DNA of 64,000 nt from Paramecium tetraurelia. Its lineage: Eukaryota; Ciliophora; Oligohymenophorea; Peniculida; Parameciidae. Below the pieces are notes generated by a model. The model saw nothing but the letters and a program-made list of their open reading frames with translations. It searched no databases and was not told where the DNA came from. Where the stretch lies: positions 186,001 to 250,000 of the forward strand of contig NW_001799444.1 in the NCBI RefSeq assembly GCF_000165425.1, read 5' to 3'. A program made the position numbers and the translations under genes. Within the stretch, counting starts at the first letter, position 1. The number at the start of each line of letters is the position of its first letter. Of the stretch, positions 22,968-33,800 are shown piece after piece.

Positions 22968-24350
22968 ATGTTTTAACGAGAATAAAGGAATACGACTAAT
23001 TCTGGATATAAGAGTTCTTCAAATGCATATGTAATGGCAATGAAGGCACTACAAGAAAAAATAAAATTAATGGAAACACAAAAAAATCATTTGTAGCCTT
23101 GTAATAAAATGAAAATTAACGATGAAGAAAATTTGTCTTAGTAAATATAAGAACTGAGAAATTAAAATGAAACATTATCTATTTAACTATAAAGACAATA
23201 AAATGATAAAGAAAATATTAATAATTATATTTTATAAATCGAAGCTTTGCAATAGGAAAGATTAATATAATTGAAGGAATACCAAGATCGTGTTGCAGAT
23301 CTTGTTAAAAAAATAGAGGATGGTAAGAAGGAGAGATCAGAGATGTAGAGTTAAATTGATCAATTGTAAAAGCAATTAGAGCAGTATAAACTAAACGAGA
23401 GAGGTTTGATGCAGAAGGTGGATCAACAAAAATTAGATGAGAACTAGAAATAGATTGAATAGATATTGGATTTGAAGCATAGATTAGAATAAGGATAAAC
23501 CTATGCAAAGAAGCTTGAAAAGAGATATGAAAAATTATAAAATGAGAAAAACTAATTGGAATCAAACTATTTAGATTATAGAGAGAGATGTCCGATATTT
23601 AAATTGCAAGAATATGAAAAATAAATTTAGATTTATAGAGGTTAGTTGGAAGAAAAAGAAAGAGCATTTTTGAGAATGATGGAAGAAATATAGAATTAAC
23701 GTTAATCAACAGAGGATCAATTGACTCGAAGAATCTAAGAATTATTAAACAAAAGTAACGAATATTAATCTAAAATACATAAATTGACAATAGAATTGAA
23801 AGATCTAAGTTTAAAGCATCAATAATTATAATTAAGGATGGAATACGAAGAGAAAAATAATAAATTTAATCGTAAAAGATTGAGGAATGTATCATCTTCT
23901 GAAGATCCAGATCAAGATATGCCAATACACAATCCAACTTAATAATAAATAAATAATCATAATTAGAAAGTTGCAAAACTTAATTTTGAATACTTGTAGC
24001 CCTAAATGTCTAGTCCTAGATTTGAATAAAGTTTAGTTAAATCCAATGTTCTAAAGTAAGCAATAAAGGATTGTTTAGAAGATATGAAATAGACAACTCC
24101 ATTTAAGTCTGATCTACATTTTCAAGCTGATTAAAGTTTGTTATAACAGCATTCTAAAAAGAAATTGTTATCACCTCCTATGTCAGCACGAAATAATGAA
24201 ACAGAATATCAATTGAAATAATTGAATGATCGTTATGAATAGTTAATAAGATAAGCTTAAAAAGAATCAGATTTTAAACAAAAAGCCCAAATTCGAAAAG
24301 AGTTATTGGATATTGCTGAACAAATAAAGGATATAAATAGAAAACAATGA
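22968..24350 (+). CDS. Coiled-coil protein, 460 aa, single exon
   Basis: Uninterrupted frame of 461 codons starting MFQREQRNTNSGYKSSSNAY. Nearly the whole middle is a heptad-rich coiled coil (LQQERLIQLKEYQDRVADLV, IEQILDLKHRLEQGQTYAKK). It is flanked by a Ser/Pro/Gln-rich segment and a final short coil ending RKELLDIAEQIKDINRKQ. No enzymatic motif is present. Such proteins in Paramecium are often ciliary, basal-body or cortical components, but that is inference only. It is one of the few intronless genes in the window. Confidence 0.88.
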
Positions 24351-24380
24351 AAATAAATCAGCTTTGAATAATGATATAAT

Positions 24381-26339
24381 TCAAATTGATAATAGTTTTT
24401 ACTTATGCATCTCGGAGTTGAGAGAATGATAATTCATTACTTCTTCACTTGGGAATTTTCTTCTGCAGATTGGACAAATATACAAAATCAATCTAGTTTA
24501 CGCTTCTACTTGATTTATAATAGGTTTCAAAGGAGCAACTTTAACTTCTGGTTTTTTTGTTTGTTATAATTTTTCCCATTTTTTTAATTCCAATTCCGCT
24601 TTTTTCCTTATTTAGGCTTCAGTTAATTGAGGCTGTACTTTATTTATAGTTTTTGTAGGTAGAGTAGATGGCTGATCATCCTCTTTATCTGATTTTACAT
24701 CTTCTTCTGTCTCTTCAACATTTTATTATTTCTTTTATTATTAAGATTATTATTGAATTGGTAACTACTATTATTATGGTTTCGGATTATGAATTTTGGG
24801 TAGAAGTGTAGACATTAGATTCATAGGAGGAGTCGATAAAGTAAGTTTTTGTTCTTATTTCAATATGATTCTCTCTTAAGCCAATTAGGCAGCTTAATAC
24901 GGAGCTTAAATAATTGGCTACACAATAGAGACTTCTGACATTTAGATTGGTAATTATGGAATAGGTTGAGTTTATGTTGGTTGGTTGTATGGGAGAGGTG
25001 GAATTTAAGGGATTTAATGAATTGAAATAGGAGGAGGTATTGGCATTTACATTTGTATTGGAATGGGTATTTAAATTTGAGGTTATTGTTGTTATTGAAT
25101 AATATCCTATGGTTATTATGACTGTTATGATGGAATCTATGGTTGTAATGGCCCTTGTTGTTACATCACAAATTAGTTATTTGGATAGAATCTAAATTTA
25201 GTCTTGTAGTATACCCAAATGGTTTTTAGTGGTCTTCATATCGTGAAGCTCTGTTATTTCTGGAATACTAGATTATCAGTTAGTCACCATGAAGTCTGAC
25301 TTCATTTTAAGTAACATATCTATAAACATTCTCCGCGTCTTCAACACTAAAGAATTCAACAAAAGCAAAATCCTTTTATTCTTTCATTCTTGGATCCTTT
25401 GGTACTTTATTTTTGACCAATCTAATATCTTTAACAGCTGCAAGAGGAGCAAAAATATCCAAAATATCACTATCTGTTGCATCAGCTATGGACTTGATTT
25501 CAATAAGGAAAGATATACTTTTGCTTTGATCATTAAGCTAGTATTGCAGAGGGAATCATCAGTGAATCCAGTAGTAGGAGCCATCATGACACTCAATATC
25601 TTACAATTTATATTTCTTGGATTTAAACATTTATTGCATTTGTGTCTTTTGGCAAAATTCTCATAACCACATTTATCACATATCCAATCATAACTTGTAG
25701 GAGGCTAATTAATTAAACTATTTTTTAATTCATGTCTATTCTAATTATTATTATTATATTCATTACTCTTCTCTATCTACCACTAGTATCATCATAGAAA
25801 TCAACATTAAGTGTATGTTCACCTATTGATATTTTACCTTTTAAGTAAATTAAAACTTTTCTTGCATAATCAACAGTACAATATTTTATATATGCCTACC
25901 CAAATGCATTAATTATAGATATTTCCTCATGAGGAATTACATTAGCTTCCATTGCTGCTTCATTAAATGCACTATCCAATTATTACTTTGTTAAGTTTTC
26001 AGGTAAGTTCTCCAACAGTAATACCATATTATCATGATTTTTGGGCCTATATCGAGGCACTTTTTCTGAACTTGATGATGATTCAGATTAGGAAACAGAA
26101 ACAGAAACTGAAGATGACGGTCTTGACAAACTTGATGATGAATATTTTCTATTTTTTCTCTTCTAATGACGATCCTTTCTTTTTCTGTCATTTTTATTAT
26201 CATATCTATCATTTCTTTCGTTATTTCTTTCATTGTTACGATCATTATTTCTTTCATTATGCTTTTCATTTCGATCATAATTAGACTTTTCATTCACATA
26301 CTTATTATTTTTCTCATTATTTTTATGATGAAAATCCAT
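24381..26339 (-). CDS. RBM5/RBM10-like splicing regulator
   Basis: 628 residues with the domain order of the RBM5/10 family. An N-terminal Arg/Asn/Asp-Ser-rich region is followed by an RRM (MVLLLENLPENLTK start), a RanBP2-type zinc finger (SYDWICDKCGYENFAKRHKC with a final C-x2-C), and a second RRM (SLMIKAKSIADATDSDILD ... FAFVEFFSVEDAENV). A Pro/Gln-rich linker and a C-terminal C2H2-like finger follow (ICPICRRKFPSEEVMNYHS). The final finger closely resembles the one in human RBM5. A G-patch was not seen, so the C-terminus is shorter than in animals. RBM5/10 act at the spliceosome A complex in exon choice. Introns of 23, 26 and 23 nt give an exact frame of 629 codons. Confidence 0.85.
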
Positions 26340-26424
26340 TTTTTATTTAAAATAATATGAAATTATACATACAAATAATTACAATTTATTATAGTGTACT
26401 AATATTCATTTATAATTTAATAAA

Positions 26425-26679
26425 ATGAAAGCTAAATTAGATTATTGGTTAAAGCAATATTTGTAAATATAGGAATTTAATTCTCTAATGGTTTATAAAT
26501 AAGAAAATTCTTGGGTTCAAATAGAATATTTCAGAGAAAGATTTTACAGCTATTCAACTTTTACAAATGTCTATCATCCTTATTAGTTTGGATTTTAAGT
26601 ATTTTGGAATATTAATGAATAATATTTATTTTCATTTTCATAATTACAAGCATCCGTTTTATATAATTTTATATTGAAA
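26425..26679 (+). other. Upstream open frame in phase with the lectin gene
   Basis: 85 codons from an ATG (MKAKLDYWLKQYLQIQEF) run without a TGA directly into the lectin start at 26680. The composition looks coding (several Trp and Tyr). A signal peptide begins precisely at 26680, so this stretch is more likely a 5' leader, a relic or part of a separate short gene than an N-terminal extension. Transcript data would decide. Confidence 0.25.
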
Positions 26680-29157
26680 ATGAAGATGGGCTTATTAATA
26701 GTAATGGCTTTATTCATTTGTATAAATGGAATTTAGCAGAGTAATGGAATACTTGATCTCTAAAATTTAAAAGCGCATTAACTATTTACAGAAGTAAACA
26801 AAAATGTTACATAATAAGAATGTGTAATTTGATTAAGAATTTGATGAAATTCCATAAGTGGTCGTATCTATAAAATAAATAATTGGAGATCAGTTTGAGC
26901 TTTACACCAGAGCAAGTAATATCAATTTGAGAGGTAAATATACAATTTTTTACTTAGGTAAGGATTTGATTTATAGATAATCAGCTCTTCCAATATTGCT
27001 AATATAAAAATCAATTATCTTGCAATTTACGATAACTCCTTGAGTGTTATTTGTGAGAATTACCAAACAAAAAAAGATGAAATTAAAGTTCCTTTTAATA
27101 TAGAACATTCATAAGTAGCAGCATTTATTACAGGATTGAAATTGTAACAAAATGAAAATGTTTACTTCAAATTAAATTCTATAAGCAATTCGTAAGCTGT
27201 TTTTCAGACTAAATAAAAGGCAATGGGTCTTTGCTTAGTTTTTGGTGACGAAGATAAAATTGCACATTAATAATCACTTATAACATCAACTTTGGATGAT
27301 AATAAGCTGGAGTTTAATGTTGAGAATATCGAAGATTCAATAATATTGTAATATTGATTCAATATTATGATTAGACCTTTAGATAATTAAATTCTATCTT
27401 TTGATGACATTGTAAATAAATTATCAATTGAATCAAAGGAAGAATAATCAATCTAAGTGTAAGATGAAGAAGAGAAATACCTCGATATTGATAGTATCTA
27501 AATAGAAACTTTGGGGATAAATACTATTTAATAGAATATTGAAGATGAAGTAATATAATCTGTTGATATTTAATTTTTGTAACCTGAAAAAAAGAGTGTA
27601 TAGGATGAATTGTTAAAAATTGAAGAAAACCATATAGAACGAGTTTAAGAAATAATAGGTAAGGCTGTGGATTAACAAATACAATTAGAAGAGTAGGAAG
27701 AAAAAAAGTTTTTAACATAAGTGAATTAAGCAAATGTGATTGATATGCAAAATATCCAAGACACAATTGAATAAGAAATTATTATATAAGAAGCATATGA
27801 ATTAGTTCCATAGACTGTAGATGATCTTGATATGGATGCATTATATAAAGAATTCACATTGAGTCAACAACTTAATGACGATTTGTTTGGATATAATAAA
27901 AATATAATTAACTAATAATAATAATAAGTTTAATAGTAAGTACAATAATAAGAATAGTAATAATAACAATAAGAAGAATAATAGTAATAAGAACAATAAG
28001 ATTATTAAAAATAGTAATAATAACAAGAATAATAGTAATAATAACAAGAATAATAGTAATAATAAGAAGATTAGTAATAATAATAATAATAAGATTAATA
28101 ATTATAATAACCTTTATAATAATAATAGGATACTCTTGAAATAATAGAATCTGTTGATGTTGTTGAAGATTAATTAGTAAATGAAGTATAATCTGAAATT
28201 ATTACTGATAAAACTGAAACAGAAGAATAAAAATAAAAACCAGTTTAAAAGCACCCATAAATTGATGTTCCGTTGTTTGATGAGGATTTGTAATTTGATG
28301 ACATTGATGTAGAATTAGATTATAAAAAAGAAGAAAAAGTGGAAGAATAAATATCTCCTGCTTAATATATAATTGATGTGTATAAATCCTTTGCAAATGA
28401 TGATGCAGATCAATAGAATTAAAAAGAGAATGAAGATCATCCATTTGTTGAGGTGAGTACAGAAACTTAAACAGAAGAAATGTAGGATGAAGTAGAGAAT
28501 GAATTAGACGGACTGAAAGACGGGCTTGAAGGGGTTGATTTCTCTTTATTTTTTGATGAATTTTCTAAACCCGATGAAATGAATGTTAGGAGACAAACAA
28601 AATAAAACTAGGAAGAATCATATAATAAATAAAATCAATAAAAATATGAAGAACCTAAATAATTCAAATAACCAAAGGAGAAGATAGAGGATGTGATGAA
28701 AGATCTGTAAATAACCACAGATATTACAACATCAGAGGATGAAAGAAAATTAATCACTTAACTGAAACAGAAATCAGCTGAATTGAAAAAGAAATTATAA
28801 GAATAATATGATGCTGTTCCTAAGTTGGAATAAGCAAAGAAATAAACTGAAGTTTCCATTCATCCAATCACTGATTAATGTAAAATATTATAATATTTAA
28901 TAGATCCAAAAATAGAATCTGACTCCAAGATAAATTATGAAGTTGAAAGCAAGTACGTTGAATGGTCAATGAGTTAAGAGTAGAGTATAAAGAAAATAGG
29001 GTTAGATCTGACTGAAGATGATCTGAGGAATCCAAGATTCTCGTTGTTATAAATGGATCAAAGGTCAGAATTAGATATTCAGAGATAAATTAATGAATTC
29101 TTGGGATTTGATGACTTATCATTTATTATGATTAAGTAAAATCTCAGGGGAAGATGA
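26680..29157 (+). CDS. Secreted H-type lectin-domain protein with long Gln-rich acidic tail
   Basis: 798 residues. The start MKMGLLIVMALFICINGIQQ is a classic signal peptide, which is why 26680 is preferred over the upstream in-phase ATG. An H-type lectin-like domain follows: NVQFDQEFDEIPQVVVSIKQ, FELYTRASNINLRGFDLQI, and IKINYLAIYDN. H-lectin domains bind N-acetylgalactosamine and are numerous in Paramecium. The remaining 600 residues are acidic and Gln-rich, including a glutamine tract coded by TAA/TAG/CAA (27913-28128) and a final coiled region. Introns of 25, 29 and 27 nt restore the lectin strands and give an exact frame. The role could be an extracellular, trichocyst-like or cortical matrix component; that is inference. 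Confidence 0.75.
27913..28128 (+). repeat. Glutamine tract built from reassigned TAA/TAG codons
   Basis: About 72 codons inside the lectin-domain gene, overwhelmingly TAA and TAG with some CAA and scattered GAA. In the standard code this would be dozens of consecutive stops. Here it is a polyglutamine-rich segment. The TAA runs behave like a microsatellite and may vary in length. Confidence 0.9.
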
Positions 29158-29188
29158 CATATATTAAAAATAAAACATTTAATTATTT

Positions 29189-30864
29189 ATGAATGGAGTA
29201 TCGCTCTAGAACCATCTTAACAGAGAAAAGAAAATGACTATAAAAAGCTTTTATATCGTTGGAATGATTGGTTAGGGTACATTTCCTCCTTGATTAATTA
29301 ATAATAGGGGCATATTCCGAGGTTTTCGAGGCTGTTCATTTGAAGAGCAATAAAAAGGTGGCAATTAAGAAAGTATTCAAAGAATCGATCACACAATAAA
29401 ATAAACAAGCTGAAATCTATATTGAAAGGCATATGATGAAATAATATTCATTAAAGCATCCAAGTTAGTTATGATCTATGTGTTAGGTATGGTTGATTTT
29501 ATAGGGAGTTTTTAGGATAAATAGTTCTTATATTTTGTATGTGAGCATTGCCCTTTTGGAGATTTGGGAAATATAATATGGGATATTTATTAGGAATACA
29601 AAAGAGATAAATCTTAGGATGTCGAAAATCTTATTAAAATTTATATATATTAAATAGCCACAGCAATTATATATTTACATAAAGAAGGCATTGCTCATTT
29701 AGATATTAAACCAAAAAATATCATTATTGACAAAAGTTATAATCTTAGATTGACTGATTTTGCAACATGCTACTTTTTTGAAGAACATAGATAACCTCCT
29801 GAATTGATTGAGCAAATAAAAAAATTTTAACAAAATTATATAAAATCGGTTAAAAGGATTGAAAATGAAATTAGTGAATATAGATCTACTTTTGTAGGAA
29901 CTCCTGAATACATCTCTCCAGAGATGCTCAGTCATAGCTTAGCCTCTAAAGAAGCTGATTTATGGGCACTTGGATGCATTATTTATGAAGTAAAGCAAAT
30001 TCTTATTTTAGTTTTATCATGGAAAATAACCCTTTTCCAATAAAAGTGAGAATGAAGTATTTAATAGCATTTTGTCTCTAAATTACTAACTCGATGACAG
30101 TTTACCAGAGGATGTTTCTGATCTAATTAGATCATTGTTGACATTGGATCCAGAAAACCGTTTAGGCTATGAAGATTCTGAGCAAATTCTTGACCACAAA
30201 TATTTTGATAACATTCGAAATTTTGTACTATGGTAGGACGAGATTGAAATTCCTAGTCAATGCAAAATACTCTTTTAAGAAATTATTCCAAATTAAAGTA
30301 AATCAAGTTTAATTTATTAAACTACATCAACCAATGTAGAAATGAAATAATAATTGATTCGCAGAAGACAAGATCGATTAAAAACAATTATGGAAGAATT
30401 AGAAGAAACGGCAACTCCAATCCCTAACATTTTTAAAAGAACTCAAATGATTCCTTATAATACCAATGCTCCTATAATATTTGAAAAATAAATTACTTAC
30501 TCATCAAAAAGTCTTGATAATGAATAGCAATTTACTTCAAGTTTAAAGTAGTTTGATAAGTCAGTTGGATTTATTCAATTAAATACCAATAGGTGGTTCT
30601 GTATCCCTTAAATTGCTATTTTGTTTGGGTACTTAAAACCTCCCTGTCTATTGATTGATTTTATTAAAGGAGAAAAGAAATATCTTCCTATTGATGATAC
30701 AATGAAGATATCTTAGGATGGTATTTACTATGTAATTTATTAAAATTTATATATAGATTCTGGAATCATCTCAGTTTTTCTATAAATTCAAAGATGCAGA
30801 AGCAAAACCCATCAATTGGATTTAAGTTGTTCAAAAAATAAAAAATGAATATCTGGGTAAATGA
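29189..30864 (+). CDS. PDK1-like AGC protein kinase
   Basis: 524 residues. Glycine loop IGQGAYSEVFEA, ATP-lysine KVAIKKVF, catalytic loop HLDIKPKN, metal site LTDFATCY, activation loop FVGTPEYISPEML, then DLWALGCIIYEFYHGKQPF and LDPENRLG. The FVGTPEY(I/V)SPE and DLWALGC blocks and the spacing match 3-phosphoinositide-dependent kinase 1. The C-terminal part (QFFYKFKDAEAKPINWIQVV) looks like the end of its PH domain. Two departures are notable: HRD is HLD and DFG is DFA. The first removes the usual Arg and the second the flexible Gly, yet both Asp residues remain. Introns of 31, 23, 22 and 25 nt give an exact frame. The start lies 31 nt after the previous stop. Confidence 0.87.
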
Positions 30865-30884
30865 TTATAATTAATTACAATAAA

Positions 30885-33800
30885 TCATTTCCCTGAAGAA
30901 TTTGAGTAATTAAAGAATTTTGCTTTTGGAGTATCATTGCTTGAATTCCAAAATTTAGGACTCCTTTCTACAGCATAATATTTTAATTTAGTCTATTATA
31001 AATCTTTCTCCATTGACTGGTACTTTAAGCTTCTTGAAGGCTAAGCCTAAATCAAATTCTGTATTTCCTATTTGCAATCCTTAAGTAATAATTATATTTT
31101 AAATACAATGACTTCTTATAATAATAATTGAACCGATTAGATGATCTTCTCACCATCCTCTAGTTTGTTTGATCTATTTTTTTCTAATCCCAATATCTAG
31201 TATAATTTGCACATTTGACTATTTAGCCTTTAATTCTCAAGTAATAGTTTTTGCTATTTATACAAATTTGGATATTACAGTGTCATAAATTAGCTTTGAA
31301 TGAGCATCGACGCCATAATAAGATTTAAATTACCCATCTGAGAGTCTAAACCTATGAGATGAGGATGGAGTTTCTCTCATCGACATATCCTACACAGTTT
31401 CAGAATATTTTGATCCTGGAATGTGTTGACTGCCAACTGATCCTCTCTTTGATTTCAATACTTCATCTTAAAGAATTTAAACTTTAAACAAAGCCTATTC
31501 CTTCTATTTACTTATTTGCTAATTCTCATACTCTCTTTCAGCCTACAATAAAGAATGCAATTACTAATATTGTATTATGTTCCTATTCAAGTCTTGAATA
31601 TTGATCTTTGATTTGCTTTATTTCATCTTCCTATTGCTAACAAAATTGATTTGCCTTCTCATGCACTTCCTTCAATGTCTACTCGCTTTGTAATAATGCC
31701 TGCTCCAATTATTCAATAATCTGATGTTATTATAATCATTTACTTTCATTTTCTATTCTAAACTCTATTTGAGTTTCCTATTTTCTTTAGCCAATTGATC
31801 TTATGAATTGAATGAAGCATTAAGCATTGAAGCACTATTTGAATTCTAAAATCCATATTCTCTCTAAGGTGTTTTCTGCTGGAAAATTCTTTTTTAAGTT
31901 TTGCTGTCCGAACTGCCATATAGAGTTTAACCCTTTAAATAATTGATATATATTACCTTAACTCCTTTGATTGGAGAGAGCGTATTGTCAATTTTGCTTA
32001 ACAATTCAGATGCTTCATAAATTTTTTATTTTTAGCTATGTTTCTTTTCAAAGTCAAGTTACTATGATAATTTTTTAGTTTATTATTTGTAATCTTCTAC
32101 TTGCTTTTCTTAAAATTCCAATTCTCTTCTTAATCTTTCAACTTCTCGCTTATAGGATTCGCTTTGAGCATCATTTATTTGTAATTGTTACTTTAAAGAA
32201 AACAACTCTTTTGATAGATTTGTCAATTAATTAGATTATTATAATATTTGGTTAGTTTAGCTTAACTTATTTTATTCGACCTAATTAATCAAAGTATTCT
32301 AAGCCTCTAATTACTGAGTTTTGTATTTTACTTAATCAGATAATTTGTAAATAGTTTCATCCTTCTTCAAGACTTCTTCCTTCTCATATTTCATATCTTG
32401 TTGAATTTCATCTAATTAATTATTTAATTATTAATTTTCTAACTTCAATTTTTCATAATTCTATCTAATTTGCATATTCTACTCTCTCTGCTCCTATTCA
32501 GACTTCTTTATTTCCATTTAAATCTTCCTGCTCTGTTCTAGCTCCTCCTATATTGCAATAATCTCTTAATTGAACTTAGACATTTCATTTTATTATTATT
32601 AGGCTAAAACCTTATTCTTTTGTTTAGTTTCCTATATTTCCTTTTTTGAATGCTACAAATCATCCTAGACACTCTACAACTGTGCTTATGCCTACTGATA
32701 CTTTTATTGAACTTCTTACTAGCTCTTCTGTAATTCACTTACTTTTCCTTGCAATATTTACTTCTATAGTTTTATCTCTTCCAACTCCAATATCCTATTC
32801 TCTTGTTATGAAATCGATTCAACTAATTTACTTTTTTCTTATTTGTGTTATTCTACTTCTTTTTTAAGAGATACTATCTATTATTATTGATTATCCAGCA
32901 ATTTATTTAACTTCTAATTCTCTTATTTAATCTAATCATTGTCGTTCTTTTGACTTTAATATTGTTAAGAAATTTATTAAGATAATGACACTTCCTTATT
33001 TAATTTATCCACTTCTTTTTTATAGTGAATAACCCAAATCTTTTACTCTTCTACTCCCTGATTACTGGATAGTAATTATTGTTACAACTCTTTAATTTGA
33101 TTTTTGAATTAATTTGACATAATTTCTTTTTCTTTTAAAGATGCTTGTAACTTTGATTCTAATTAAATGATGGATGTCTCCTTTTTCTAGATTTCCTCTT
33201 AATAATTAATCTTCTCCTTTTCCAAGTCTTTCATTCTTTTTTCCGTAGTTTTCATCTATTGAGAACTTTATTAATTCTGTTATTTATAAACTTTATTCTC
33301 CTCTTCCAATCTCATTTGTAGATTAGCAACTTCATTTTATTTAGATTATAAAATCTCATTGAGGGATTTCATCTTTTCATCATAAATTTGAGTTGATGTG
33401 TTCTCTTTAATTTTAATATCATTTAGTATTTATTATTACTTTTCCAATTGATGATTTAATGAATCTATAGTCCCTTTCAATTCAGAATTGCAATTGGAAT
33501 ACCTATCTATTACTTTTGATGCTTCTTTTAATCTATTACTATGATCATCAAGATCCTCAGTCAATTTCTTTATTTCAACATCTTTTTGTTTGATCATTTC
33601 AAAAAGGAGATTTTGTTAATTAATGAAATCCTCATTTTGAATTTACAATTCGCTTTCCTTTTACTCAATATCTGCTCTTAGCTGTTCAATTACCGATTCT
33701 TTCTCTGGAATAGCCTTGCTTTTCAGTTCTAAACAATTATCTTCAAACTCTTTCTATTTTTCGTTAACTTAAGCTAATTGTTCTTAAAATTCTTCTTCTT

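Noticed and set aside
25289..25666. 125-residue plus-strand frame
   Set aside because: Antisense shadow of the RBM5/10-like gene, whose minus-strand frame carries RRM and zinc-finger motifs.
26166..26360. Hydrophobic plus-strand frame resembling a membrane protein
   Set aside because: It is the complement of the Asn/Arg-rich N-terminal region of the RBM5-like protein.
27841..28047. Minus-strand poly-Leu frame
   Set aside because: Complement of the TAA/CAA glutamine tract in the lectin gene; the plus-strand model has signal peptide, lectin domain and introns.
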